This document shows, piece after piece, positions 46,587 to 55,176 of a stretch of 64,000 nucleotides of DNA. The stretch's first letter is position 1, and each line of letters begins with the position of its first letter. The translations under genes and the position numbers were made by a program. Source of the DNA: Prevotellaceae bacterium (lineage in GTDB: Bacteria > Bacteroidota > Bacteroidia > Bacteroidales > Bacteroidaceae). The DNA lies in assembly GCA_029219385.1 (NCBI GenBank), contig JAQXTH010000040.1, forward strand, positions 1 through 64,000, read 5' to 3'. The notes below the pieces were generated by a model. It worked only from the letters and a program-made list of their open reading frames with translations, did no database searches and was not told the DNA's origin.

Positions 46587-48085
46587 TGTTTAAATTTATT
46601 TATACAGTCTATGTATGCTTCCACCGAGGCTGTGACGATATCGGTGTTTGCACCAAATCCATAATACACGCGACCGTCGTATTCCACCTGCATGTGAACC
46701 TTGCCCATATCGTCAGACCCCTTGCTGATGGCCTGAATGGTGAACTCCTTGAGTGTCATCTCGCGTTTTATGATATTCTTCAATGCCTTTATGGCAGCAT
46801 CTACAGGACCGTTGCCCGATGCTGCAGCCTCAAATTTCTCGTTGGCAATACAAAGTCCTATGCTTGCCACAGACTTTACGCCCATGCCGGTTGTCACCTG
46901 CAAATAGTCGAGTTTCACATTGTGGGCTGCCGATCTGTTGGCTCCTGCCAATACCAAGATGTCGTCGTCGGTAACTTCTTTTTTGCGGTCGGCAAGGCGC
47001 AGGAACTCCTCATAAACCTTGTCGAGCTTCTCGCCGTCTATCTCCACTCCGTTCACATGGAGGCGGTGTTTAAGTGCCGCGCGTCCGCTACGTGCCGTCA
47101 AAACAATGGCGTTGTCGTCAATACCCACCGCCTTGGGATCCATTATCTCGTATGTAGAAGCGTTTTTCAAGACTCCGTCCTGATGTATGCCACTCGAATG
47201 GGCAAAAGCATTCTTGCCCACAATGGCCTTGTTGGGTTGCACGGGCATGTTCATCAACGAACTAACCATGCGGCTGGTTGGATAAATCTTAGTGGTGTTG
47301 ATATTTGTGTCTATGCCGAGGTCAGGATGGGTTTTGAATATCATGGCAATCTCTTCGAGCGAAGTGTTGCCGGCTCTCTCGCCTATACCGTTGATGGTCA
47401 CCTCCACTTGTCGTGCACCGCCCAACACACCTGCCACCGTGTTGGCTGTTGCCATGCCGAGGTCGTTATGGCAATGGGTGGACAGAATGCTCTTGCCGGC
47501 TGCAAAAGCGTCGACATGTTCATAGAGATATTTAATTTTCTCGTGATATTCGTTTGGAATGCGGAAGCCCGTTGTGTCGGGTATATTGCAGACCGTGGCA
47601 CCGGCCTTGGTCACCGCGTCTATTACCCTTGCCAGATATTCATTATCGGTGCGACCCGCGTCTTCAGCATAAAACTCCACGTCTTCCACATAGCGTTTTG
47701 CATATTTCACCGCTGCCACTGCGCGTTCGATTATCTCCTCGGGGGTGGAGTGAAATTTATATTTTATGTGTGAGGGTGATGTACCGATGCCCGTATGTAT
47801 GCGCTTGCGCTTAGCATATTTCAATGCGTCGGCTGCCACGTCAATATCTTTCTCCACGGCTCGGGTGAGTGCACATATCGTCGGCCAGGTAACAGCCTTG
47901 CTTATCTCTATCACACTGTTAAAATCGCCGGGACTTGAAATTGGGAAGCCGGCTTCTATCACATCCACACCGAGAGTCTCCAACTGTTTTGCCACCTGGA
48001 TTTTCTCTACCGTGTTTAACTGACACCCCGGCACTTGTTCACCGTCTCTCAATGTGGTGTCGAAAATGTAAAGTCTTTCGCTCAT
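46583..48085 (-). CDS. leuA: 2-isopropylmalate synthase
   Basis: LeuA condenses acetyl-CoA with 2-oxoisovalerate, the committed step of leucine synthesis. The 500-aa protein opens with [17 protein letters not shown], has the metal-binding [12 protein letters not shown] and [10 protein letters not shown]-like [19 protein letters not shown]-terminal regulatory domain (about 390-500) contains [11 protein letters not shown] and [14 protein letters not shown], where leucine feedback normally acts. It is the first gene after the leader peptide and attenuator at 48143-48285, giving regulation both by leucine-dependent attenuation and by allostery. Confidence 0.96.
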   Translation of the reverse strand: MSERLYIFDTTLRDGEQVPGCQLNTVEKIQVAKQLETLGVDVIEAGFPISSPGDFNSVIEISKAVTWPTICALTRAVEKDIDVAADALKYAKRKRIHTGIGTSPSHIKYKFHSTPEEIIERAVAAVKYAKRYVEDVEFYAEDAGRTDNEYLARVIDAVTKAGATVCNIPDTTGFRIPNEYHEKIKYLYEHVDAFAAGKSILSTHCHNDLGMATANTVAGVLGGARQVEVTINGIGERAGNTSLEEIAMIFKTHPDLGIDTNINTTKIYPTSRMVSSLMNMPVQPNKAIVGKNAFAHSSGIHQDGVLKNASTYEIMDPKAVGIDDNAIVLTARSGRAALKHRLHVNGVEIDGEKLDKVYEEFLRLADRKKEVTDDDILVLAGANRSAAHNVKLDYLQVTTGMGVKSVASIGLCIANEKFEAAASGNGPVDAAIKALKNIIKREMTLKEFTIQAISKGSDDMGKVHMQVEYDGRVYYGFGANTDIVTASVEAYIDCINKFKQ

Positions 48086-48142
48086 ATTCTGTTTTTGTTT
48101 TTATTTTCTTATTGTTGTTTATATTTATCCATATTAAGATAC

Positions 48143-48184
48143 AAAAAAAACCCTTCGCACTCATCTGCTTCTGAGTGAGAAAGG
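48143..48184 (-). terminator. Leucine attenuator terminator before leuA
   Basis: In the minus-strand RNA CCTTTCTCACTC (48184-48173) pairs with GAGTGCGAAGGG (48162-48151), with one mismatch and a G-U, around a 10-nt loop, and is followed directly by eight U (48150-48143). It lies between the leader peptide stop and leuA. A competing pairing is possible: GAGAGAGG (48237-48230), inside the leader peptide gene, can pair with CCTTTCTC of the terminator 5' arm over 8 bp with one wobble. Confidence 0.85.
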
Positions 48185-48207
48185 CTTCTGCATACATACG
48201 CTCATTT

Positions 48208-48285
48208 TCATGCGCAAGCAATGCTTCCACCTCTCTCTCTGAGCAGTAGAACACTAAGTCGCAATATTGATAATGACGTATGCAT
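48208..48285 (-). CDS. Leucine operon leader peptide (LeuL-type, 25 aa)
   Basis: A 25-codon frame (ATG 48285-48283, TGA ending at 48208) contains LSILRLSVLLL, six Leu plus Ile and Val. The Leu codons are TTA, TTG, CTT, CTA, CTG and CTC: each of the six synonymous codons once. It starts about 25 bp after a promoter -7 element and ends 23 bp before the first stem of a terminator with eight U, which precedes leuA. This is the arrangement of leucine attenuation leaders such as E. coli leuL, although the peptide sequence differs. A longer frame upstream is not used because it precedes the promoter. Confidence 0.85.
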   Translation of the reverse strand: MHTSLSILRLSVLLLRERGGSIACA

Positions 48286-48309
48286 GATTGTTATTTTTTC
48301 TTTCGACTG

Positions 48310-48339
48310 CAAAATTACACCTTTTTTATTTAAACCAAA
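48310..48339 (-). promoter_or_regulatory. Promoter of the leu operon
   Basis: On the minus strand TTTG (48336-48339), an 18-bp spacer and TAATTTTG (48310-48317). Transcription should start near 48300, about 15 bp before the leader peptide ATG. Confidence 0.75.
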
Positions 48340-48457
48340 TATTTTCGACCCGTTTTTTTTATATACATTATTATATAAGGCGATTATTTTATGCCGAAAC
48401 AACGACACGGAACAGGCCTTGAAGGGGGACGAGGGGGATGGGGGAACAATCTTCGTT

Positions 48458-48563
48458 GGTAGGGGCAAGCCCCTACCCTAATCTATTAAGCCCATACGGG
48501 GCTAAAAACCAACACATTAAGCCCTGAAAGGGCGGCATAACATAGTGTAGGGGCTTGCCCCTA
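48458..48563. repeat. Pair of GGGGC/GCCCC palindromes with inner repeats (REP-like)
   Basis: GGTAGGGGC-AA-GCCCCTACC (48458-48477) and TAGGGGC-TT-GCCCCTA (48548-48563) are perfect hairpins flanking two diverged copies of ATTAAGCCC...GGGC (about 48485-48505 and 48519-48538). The block follows the FGE-like gene and may also stop its transcription. The sequence 48340-48457 between it and the leu promoter contains no gene that I can support. Confidence 0.65.
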
Positions 48564-48575
48564 TGAACAAAATTG

Positions 48576-49523
48576 TTACTCGGAGAGAACGAGGCGGAGC
48601 CCGAGGATGAAGTCGCGCTCACCGGGCGCGCGGCCGTTGCGAAGAGCAGAGCGGCAGTTCCTCGCGTAGCTGCCCCAACAGCCGCCGCGATTCACGCGGT
48701 TAGAGCCGGAGGACGGTCCCTTGGGATTGGTCTGAGAACCGGTGCTATAACTGCCTTTCCAATCCTGACACCATTCAAATACATTACCACTCATATCATA
48801 TATCCCAAGTTCATTTGGTTGTTTGGTCTTGACAATGTGCGTCTTGCTACCACTATTATCATCGTACCACGCAACATCATCAAGATTATTGCTTCCACTA
48901 TACTGATAGCCCCTACTCTTCTTTCCACCGCGAGCAGCATACTCCCACTCTGCTTCGGTAGGAAGACGGAATTTTTGTTCCGTAAGCCTATTCAACTTTG
49001 AAATAAATTCTTGACAATCAGTCCAAGATATATAATACATAGGATAATCATTACCCTCTCCATAAATTGACAAACGCGCATATTCCTTATCACGTTGATC
49101 TCTAACTGTATTTCCCATCACCGCAGTCCACAACGCCTGTGTCACTTCGGTCTCACCAATATAGTAACTGCTCAAAGTGACTTGGTGAGCAGGCTTTTCA
49201 TCATCACGAGGATCCTGCTGCTCCGCAGTCGCACCCATAGTGAACGTACCGCCCTCAACGGGCTTCATCACGAACTCTACACCTCCAACTCTAAAAGTCT
49301 TGTCGTATAATACAGGCCTTGGTTTCGGCGCAGGCTTAGGTTGTGGTTTCGGTTTCGTTTCCTGCTTTGGTTTCGGCTTAGGATGTTTCCCCTTATACGG
49401 ACAAAGAGAAATAACCTTTCCGCAGGTCTTGCACTTCTCGCGCTTGATTATTCCCTGTCCTACGACAGAGGTTGTCGCGAAACAGAAAATTAACATCATT
49501 AAAAAAAGTTTTGCTTTCATCAT
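48576..49523 (-). CDS. Secreted FGE-sulfatase/C-type-lectin-fold protein with GC-rich C-terminus
   Basis: Start taken at ATG 49523 (alternative 49520), which gives a clean signal peptide (KAKLFLMMLIFCFATTSVVGQ); the frame upstream to 49592 lacks one. A small Cys segment (REKCKTCGKVISLC) and a Lys/Pro linker (PKPKPKQETKPKPQPKPAPK) precede the FGE domain, with GGTFTMGAT, YYIGETEVTQALW, RLPTEAEWEYAARGG, GIYDMSGNVFEWCQDW and RGGCW...ARNCRSALRN, ending LGLRLVLSE. Only one of the two metal-binding Cys of true formylglycine-generating enzymes is kept (Cys at W+7; Ser at W+2), so it is probably a binding protein. The last 130 bp are about 70% GC against 38% in the middle of the gene, as if replaced or hypermutated. 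Confidence 0.85.
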   Translation of the reverse strand: MMKAKLFLMMLIFCFATTSVVGQGIIKREKCKTCGKVISLCPYKGKHPKPKPKQETKPKPQPKPAPKPRPVLYDKTFRVGGVEFVMKPVEGGTFTMGATAEQQDPRDDEKPAHQVTLSSYYIGETEVTQALWTAVMGNTVRDQRDKEYARLSIYGEGNDYPMYYISWTDCQEFISKLNRLTEQKFRLPTEAEWEYAARGGKKSRGYQYSGSNNLDDVAWYDDNSGSKTHIVKTKQPNELGIYDMSGNVFEWCQDWKGSYSTGSQTNPKGPSSGSNRVNRGGCWGSYARNCRSALRNGRAPGERDFILGLRLVLSE

Positions 49524-49599
49524 TGAATTTGTTTTGCAATATATAATATAAGGTAAGAGAGTATGAGAAAACCGAAATATATCAGTAGGCACAAAAAAA

Positions 49600-50223
49600 T
49601 CACCTCACAAAACTCATCGGTGTCCACGGTTCGCGCTCGGGCACTTCGCCCTCACCCGTTCGGATTTTCTTGAGCAGCCACGCCATGTTGCGCGCCAACA
49701 TTCTCATGGTCTGCATACCCTCCACGTCTTGGGCTGCCTGACCCTCTTCCCTGCCGTAAGCGATATTCCAATATTGGGAAGTGACCAACGGCATGTTCAT
49801 CATCTGAAACGGCATTTGCAAACACTGAAAGGCTGCCGTGGCACCACCCCGGCGACACACCGCCAAGGCAGCAGCCGGCTTGCCTTGCACCTTAGCACCG
49901 GCAAACAACATACGGTGAAGGAGGTTGAGAACATTGCCCGTGGGAGTGCCATAATAAACAGGCGAACCAACCACAAGACCGTCGGCTTCATTCATCTTGG
50001 CAATAACATCGTTGCAAACATCATCACCAAAGACACACCTGCCCTCTCCCCTCTCACGACAACCACCACAACCAATACAGCCCCTCACAAATTTATTGCC
50101 TATCCAAAAAATCTCGCTCTCTATTTCGTTTGCAGCCAACTCGGTGGCAATTTCCTTCAATGCCGTAAAGGTATTACCCTCTTTGCGCGGACTGCCGTTA
50201 ATCAACAATACTTTCATATTCAA
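49600..50223 (-). CDS. Iron-sulfur flavoprotein-like NADPH-dependent FMN reductase
   Basis: This 207-aa protein has the flavodoxin-like start MKVLLINGSPRKEGNTFTAL (FMN phosphate loop) and VVGSPVYYGTPTGNVLNLLHR. The Cys pattern C-x2-C-x2-C-x7-C in GCIGCGGCRERGEGRC matches the compact 4Fe-4S motif of iron-sulfur flavoproteins. It is likely a cytoplasmic electron-transfer or O2/peroxide-detoxifying flavoenzyme of anaerobes. ATG 50217 is an alternative start. It lies alone between the FGE-like gene and ribE, both on the same strand. Confidence 0.82.
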   Translation of the reverse strand: MNMKVLLINGSPRKEGNTFTALKEIATELAANEIESEIFWIGNKFVRGCIGCGGCRERGEGRCVFGDDVCNDVIAKMNEADGLVVGSPVYYGTPTGNVLNLLHRMLFAGAKVQGKPAAALAVCRRGGATAAFQCLQMPFQMMNMPLVTSQYWNIAYGREEGQAAQDVEGMQTMRMLARNMAWLLKKIRTGEGEVPEREPWTPMSFVR

Positions 50224-50278
50224 ATCAATAAGTCTGTTTGTTCACTTTTTTATTAAGATAATTTATCATCAACCTAAA

Positions 50279-50884
50279 TTAGCGATTGAGTTGCGCCAAA
50301 CGGCTCACCATCTTGCCCAATATGTCAAACTCAATATTGACCACAGTGCCGGGCACAAAGGTGTGGAAATTGGTATGTTCAAAAGTAAAAGGAATGATAT
50401 TCACTTGAAAAGTGTCGTTGGTGGGGTTACACACCGTGAGGCTCACACCATTGACCGTGACACTGCCCTTGTCAACACAAAAATAACCCTTAGATGCCAT
50501 TTCCTTGTTAAACTCATACTTAAACGTATATATGTAACTGCCATTGGCATCGTCGATTGACACGCAGGTGGCAGTTGTATCTACATGCCCCTGCACGATA
50601 TGACCGTCCAAGCGACCATTGATGGGCATAGACCTTTCCACATTGACCTCGCTGCCCTCTTTGAGCAGACCGATATTGGTGCGCTCTATTGTTTCGCGCA
50701 TTGCAGTGGTGGTATATTGGTCACCGTCAATGGCTGTGATAGTGAGACAAACTCCATTGTGGGCAAGGCTTTGTGCCACCTGCAACTCGTTGGTAAATGG
50801 GCAAGTGAGCGTGAGATCAAGATTTTCCTTATCGTGTTTCACAGCCTTTACCACCGCCACACCTTCTATTATTCCTGAAAACAT
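50279..50884 (-). CDS. ribE: Riboflavin synthase alpha chain
   Basis: Start placed at ATG 50884, giving the conserved MFSGIIEGVAVV; the frame upstream is not conserved. The 201-aa enzyme dismutates two 6,7-dimethyl-8-ribityllumazine molecules to riboflavin. It consists of two lumazine-binding barrels: first with LAHNGVCLTIT and MRETIERTNIGLL, second with NGRLDGHIVQGHVDTTATC, VDKGSVTVNGVSLTV and NIIPFTFEHTNF. Length is normal. Confidence 0.95.
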   Translation of the reverse strand: MFSGIIEGVAVVKAVKHDKENLDLTLTCPFTNELQVAQSLAHNGVCLTITAIDGDQYTTTAMRETIERTNIGLLKEGSEVNVERSMPINGRLDGHIVQGHVDTTATCVSIDDANGSYIYTFKYEFNKEMASKGYFCVDKGSVTVNGVSLTVCNPTNDTFQVNIIPFTFEHTNFHTFVPGTVVNIEFDILGKMVSRLAQLNR

Positions 50885-51086
50885 AACTATATAATTTTTA
50901 AAAATTCTTATGAGACAAAACGGCTCTGAGCCACCGATACACCACTGACCCGAGCCCCTGTTTTTCAAAACGCTAAAGTAAGACATTTTTCTCAAACAAA
51001 GCGGAAAATCTCAACAAAAAGTTACCCCAAAAGCAAAAGAACACACAATTATTATATTTTTTACACTCACTTAACAGAAGAAAGCG

Positions 51087-51094
51087 TAACTTTG
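51087..51094 (+). promoter_or_regulatory. Promoter -7 element upstream of the Gate-family gene
   Basis: TAACTTTG matches TAnnTTTG and lies 35 bp before the ATG. The rest of 50885-51129 holds no other clear signal. Confidence 0.6.
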
Positions 51095-51129
51095 TTTTCA
51101 AAACAAAACAAAAACACATTAAAAACATT

Positions 51130-52257
51130 ATGAAGAAACACATTCCCTCCGGCATTCCCTGCATTATTATACTATGCGTGATCTTTGGCTATCTCGGCAA
51201 TAAAATGGGCATTGCCAACACAATGAACACCATTATGCACACAGCATTTGACCTGCTTATAAACACCTGTTTCTTCCTTATGGCTATTTGTGTGATCACG
51301 GGGGCCTTGGGAAAAATTCTCAGTGAGTTTGGGGTGGTAAGCCTGTTTGAAAAGATCTTGCGACCGCTCATGCGCCCGCTCTTCAACCTGCCCGGCACAG
51401 CCTCGCTTGGAGCCTGCCTCACTTTTCTGAGCGACAACCCAGCCATTATCACTCTCGCCCACGACAAAAATTTTGCTTCTTATTTCAAAAAATATCAACT
51501 CATCTCACTCACCAACTTTGGCACTGCCTTTGGCATGGGACTGCTCGTGATAGTCTTCATGGTAGGCCACGGCTACACAACGGCTCCTTTCGTGGGACTG
51601 TTTGGAGCCTTTTGCGGCTGCATTGTCTCAACCAGGCTCATGCAGTTTTTCACACTAAAGTCATACCCCCAATATATCGAAAAAATTGCAACCGAGCCCA
51701 TTGCGCAAGAACAATTGGAGATAAAGAAGACTATAGAGAAGTCGGTTTTCATGCGCACACTCAACTCTATTCTCGACGGTGGGCGCGCCGGTGTCGACAT
51801 CGGCATTTCGATTATTCCCGGCGTGTTGGTAATCAGTTCGTTTGTGATGATTTTAACCTTTGGCACTTCTGCCAACGGCACCTACACGGGAGCAGCCTAC
51901 GAGGGTGTGGAACTCCTGCCTTGGTTGGCAAGCAAATGCGACATTGTCTTTGAGTGGCTTTTTGGATTTAACGACCCCCACCTTGTGGCATTTCCCATAA
52001 CGGCACTCGGTGCCGTAGGTGCGGCTCTCGGACTTGTGCCCAACTTTGCCGAACACGGTTGGATAAACGACAATGCCATAGCCGTTTGCACTGCCATAGG
52101 TATGTGTTGGAGCGGTTATCTAAGCACCCACACCGCCATGCTCGATTCGCTCGGCTATCGCCACCTCACGGCAAAAGCCATCACCGCCCACACTTTTGGC
52201 GGACTTGTTGCCGGCATTGTGGCTCATTGGACATGGGTGTTGTTCTCTTTGGTTTAA
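51130..52257 (+). CDS. Nucleoside-recognition (Gate) domain membrane protein, CD0519/CD1768-like
   Basis: A 375-aa polytopic membrane protein with about eight to nine hydrophobic segments, starting with IPCIIILCVIFGYLG. The Gate-domain pattern shows in FFLMAICVITGALGKILSEFG, PLFNLPGTASLGACLTFLSDNPAIITLA, and the second half GVDIGISIIPGVLVISSFVMIL and GMCWSGYLSTHTAMLDSLGYR. The match to the CD0519/CD1768 family is from memory. Substrate unknown; transport of a nucleoside or other small molecule is only a guess. It stands alone on the plus strand between minus-strand genes. Confidence 0.75.
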   Translation: MKKHIPSGIPCIIILCVIFGYLGNKMGIANTMNTIMHTAFDLLINTCFFLMAICVITGALGKILSEFGVVSLFEKILRPLMRPLFNLPGTASLGACLTFLSDNPAIITLAHDKNFASYFKKYQLISLTNFGTAFGMGLLVIVFMVGHGYTTAPFVGLFGAFCGCIVSTRLMQFFTLKSYPQYIEKIATEPIAQEQLEIKKTIEKSVFMRTLNSILDGGRAGVDIGISIIPGVLVISSFVMILTFGTSANGTYTGAAYEGVELLPWLASKCDIVFEWLFGFNDPHLVAFPITALGAVGAALGLVPNFAEHGWINDNAIAVCTAIGMCWSGYLSTHTAMLDSLGYRHLTAKAITAHTFGGLVAGIVAHWTWVLFSLV

Positions 52258-52694
52258 TCCAAACCTGTTCACAAGAACTGCTGTTTCTTTATACTTTTCA
52301 ACGACATCTACCTTGTGTGTTATCTCTTAAAAGAACAAATACACAAGAGGGGGATTGAAATTCACAATGTATATTTATCACCGCTTGTTGATATTTATAC
52401 AAGACAACTACTTTCTCATCTTTTTTAAAAGCCACTCAAAAATCACTCATGTAATCAAAATTCGAGCGCAACACGTCTAAATTTCAACGCAAGCAGACTT
52501 AACGATTTATTCCCGGTCGGAAATCTTAGTATCTTCGCCCGAAAATCTTAGTATCTCCGGCCGGAAATCTTAGTATCTCCGGGCGAAGATATAAAGAAAA
52601 GTGCGCAAAAAAAATGCCAAATTCCCCTCGCTGCCGTCAATTGGCTATAGGAGAATTTGGCAATATAATGAATATTTTTTAAAGAAAAATTGTG
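52258..52694. other. Intergenic stretch with no gene
   Basis: Between the membrane protein and tRNA-Leu there is no supportable coding sequence. The only structure I see is the 22-bp tandem repeat at 52518-52583; the first 250 bp look featureless. Confidence 0.7.
52518..52583. repeat. Three tandem copies of a 22-bp repeat
   Basis: Copies at 52518-52539, 52540-52561 and 52562-52583 share AAATCTTAGTATCT and differ at a few bases in the flanking CGG/CCGG ends. The repeat ends continue into CGAAGAT. No coding frame or hairpin explains it. Confidence 0.85.
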
Positions 52695-52777
52695 TGCGCC
52701 TGACAGGACTCGAACCTGCACATCGTGAAGACAATAGATCCTAAGTCTATCGCGTCTACCAATTTCGCCACAGGCGC
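52695..52777 (-). tRNA. tRNA-Leu (anticodon TAG)
   Basis: An 83-nt class II cloverleaf: acceptor GCGCCTG with CAGGCGC, anticodon stem ATAGA/TCTAT with loop CTTAGGA (TAG), a long variable arm, and T-arm GCAGG-TTCGAGT-CCTGT. CCA is not encoded. It lies 12 bp downstream of trpS on the same strand, so the two may share a transcript. Confidence 0.95.
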
Positions 52778-52789
52778 AATATTTGCAAT

Positions 52790-53785
52790 TTATCTTGCAA
52801 CAGGAGTGAAGCCAATAATTTCGCGCACTTCGCGCAAGGTTTTGGCAGCCGACTCGCGGGCTCGTTCCGCTCCCTCGCGTGCTATTTTTTCAAGCAGCGT
52901 GTCGTTGGAGGAAAATTCCATGATACGTTCACGAATGGGGCGGATTACGTTACACATATCCTCAGCCAACTGTTTCTTGAGGTCACCAAAGCGAATTGTG
53001 CAATCGTTCCAACGCTCATCGTAAAATTTATAAACCTCGGGAGCAGAGCATATCTCCAGCAAGGTGAAGAGATTTTCGATACACTCGGGCTTTGGAGAAT
53101 TAGGCACCTCTGCACCACTCACCGTGAGGGCTTTTTTCACCTTGTTGGTGATGGTCTTGTCGTCGTCGCACAAATAAACGCAGTTTCCCTCCGACTTACC
53201 CATTTTTCCACTGCCATCGAGACCGGGAATTTTGAGTGCTTTGGCAGAATAGGTGAAGTCTTGGGGCTCGGGAAAGAACTCCACACCATAGATATTGTTG
53301 AAACGGCGGGCACACTTGCGAGCCATCTCCATGTTTTGCTGCTGGTCTTTGCCAACAGGCACCTTGAGTGCTTTGTGTTGCAGAATATCAGCTGCCATCA
53401 GCGTGGGATATGTAAACAGACCGGCATTAACATTGTTGGGCTGTTTGCGTGCTTTCTCTTTGAAAGTCGTAACGCGACCGAGTTCTCCGAGATAAGCGTT
53501 CATATTGAGATATAGATAGAGTTCGAGTGTTTCTTTCACATCGCTCTGTATATATATGGTTGCTTTCTCGGGGTCTATGCCACAAGCAAGATATTCGGCA
53601 AGAATGGTCTTTACACTGCGTCGCAAGTCGCCGGGCTTTGGCTGGGTGGTGAGCGAATGCCAATCAGCTATGAAAAACATGCAATCATAATCCTCTTGCA
53701 TTTTCACAAACGAAGTGACTGCACCAAAATAGTTTCCCAAATGAAGATTGCCGGTAGGACGTATGCCCGAAACTACTTTTTCCAT
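52790..53785 (-). CDS. trpS: Tryptophanyl-tRNA synthetase
   Basis: This class I synthetase charges tRNA-Trp. The 331-aa protein has GIRPTGNLHLGNYFGA with the HIGH-type HLGN motif, the KMSKS-type loop GSGKMGKSEGN at about residues 190-200, and the specificity region YPTLMAADIL and VPVGKDQQQNMEMA. Length is typical. It is flanked by two tRNA genes on the same strand: tRNA-Thr upstream and tRNA-Leu downstream. Confidence 0.95.
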   Translation of the reverse strand: MEKVVSGIRPTGNLHLGNYFGAVTSFVKMQEDYDCMFFIADWHSLTTQPKPGDLRRSVKTILAEYLACGIDPEKATIYIQSDVKETLELYLYLNMNAYLGELGRVTTFKEKARKQPNNVNAGLFTYPTLMAADILQHKALKVPVGKDQQQNMEMARKCARRFNNIYGVEFFPEPQDFTYSAKALKIPGLDGSGKMGKSEGNCVYLCDDDKTITNKVKKALTVSGAEVPNSPKPECIENLFTLLEICSAPEVYKFYDERWNDCTIRFGDLKKQLAEDMCNVIRPIRERIMEFSSNDTLLEKIAREGAERARESAAKTLREVREIIGFTPVAR

Positions 53786-53845
53786 TATTGCGAACGTGTG
53801 TTAATGAATTCTATGTGTTGTTTATAATCAAAAATAGAAATTAAG

Positions 53846-53918
<73 letters not shown>

Positions 53919-53995
53919 TTGCCACGACAAAGAGTTTTGTCGTAAAACGCTGCAAAGGTAATCTTTTTTTTCGGATTAAGGCCTTTGAACGCGTG

Positions 53996-55135
53996 TTATT
54001 TTATAATTTCGGGCGGTAATGTGCGCAGATTATACTCCGAAGCCATCACGCGACCATAGGCTCCGGCCGACTTAATGGCAATCAGGTCGCCTCTCTTCAC
54101 TTCTGACAATTCAATGTCTTTATCAAACACATCGCTGCTCTCGCAAATCGGCCCCACCACATCATAAACAGCCTTGGCTCTGCCCTCGGCATCGCCCGTG
54201 AGGTTCACAATCTTGTGGTGGGCATCATAAAGTGCGGGGCGGATAAGGTCGGTCATGCCACTGTCGAGTATTGCAAATTTCTTTGTCTTTCCTTCTTTCA
54301 CATAGACACATTTTGAAATAAGGCAGCCACACTGTCCGCAAAGAGAACGCCCAAGTTCAAACCTCACGGTCTGATGAGGGCGCAGTTTGAGTGAGTCACT
54401 ATAGGCTGCAAAATATCCGGCAAAATCGGGAACGGGGTTTTGGTCGGGGTCTTGGTAGTCGATTCCCAATCCGCCTCCAACATTTATTATCTCGGTCTCA
54501 GTGATGCCCGCTGCTTCGAGTTGGTCTTGCAATTGGTTGATACGCTCAGACAAGGCCTTGAAGCACGAAAACTCGAGCACCTGCGAGCCTATGTGGAAAT
54601 GAAGACCCTTGTAATTGATGGCAGGCAGTGCAATGGCGCGTTTTACAACGTCTACCATGTCGTCCATCGAAATACCAAATTTGTTTTCGTTAAGACCTGT
54701 GGTGATATTTGCGTGGGTATGAGCATCGACATTGGGATTGATTCTAAAAGCCACATTGGCGGTCATACCGAGGTTGAGGGCAATTTCGTTTACCACCTCC
54801 AACTCCGCCACACTCTCGATATTGAAACACTCTATGCCATTTTTAACGGCAAGAGTAATCTCTTTGTCGGTCTTGCCCACACCGGCAAAGACAATTTTGT
54901 CGGCCGGCACACCGCACTCAATGGCGCGCGCCACCTCTGCCCCACTCACACAGTCGGCTCCGAGACCTGCCTCGGCAGCAATACGAATGAGCGTGGAATT
55001 ATTGTTACTCTTTATGGCAAAACGAATTTGTGACCCGGGAATTTTTGAGGCTTCTTTAAGTGCCACATCTATTGTATGACGAAAGAGGGCTGTGTCATAT
55101 ATATAATAAGGTGTTTCTCTGTTAGCGTCTGTCAT
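53996..55135 (-). CDS. lysA: Diaminopimelate decarboxylase
   Basis: LysA decarboxylates meso-diaminopimelate to lysine. The 379-aa PLP enzyme has the fold-III pattern: PLP lysine in QIRFAIKSNNNSTLI (about residues 36-50), FHIGSQVLEF, NVGGGLGIDYQ, the substrate/PLP loop GPICESSDVF, and the final GAYGRVMASEYN. It lies 41 bp after the aspartokinase gene on the same strand, so the first and last enzymes of the lysine pathway are probably co-transcribed. Confidence 0.94.
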   Translation of the reverse strand: MTDANRETPYYIYDTALFRHTIDVALKEASKIPGSQIRFAIKSNNNSTLIRIAAEAGLGADCVSGAEVARAIECGVPADKIVFAGVGKTDKEITLAVKNGIECFNIESVAELEVVNEIALNLGMTANVAFRINPNVDAHTHANITTGLNENKFGISMDDMVDVVKRAIALPAINYKGLHFHIGSQVLEFSCFKALSERINQLQDQLEAAGITETEIINVGGGLGIDYQDPDQNPVPDFAGYFAAYSDSLKLRPHQTVRFELGRSLCGQCGCLISKCVYVKEGKTKKFAILDSGMTDLIRPALYDAHHKIVNLTGDAEGRAKAVYDVVGPICESSDVFDKDIELSEVKRGDLIAIKSAGAYGRVMASEYNLRTLPPEIIK

Positions 55136-55176
55136 GGATTTTTTTAGATATAAGTTTAAAAATTTATTGTATATAT

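Noticed and set aside
48576-49523. True formylglycine-generating enzyme
   Set aside because: Only one of the two metal-binding Cys of the C-terminal region is present, and the protein has its own signal peptide and no sulfatase neighbour.
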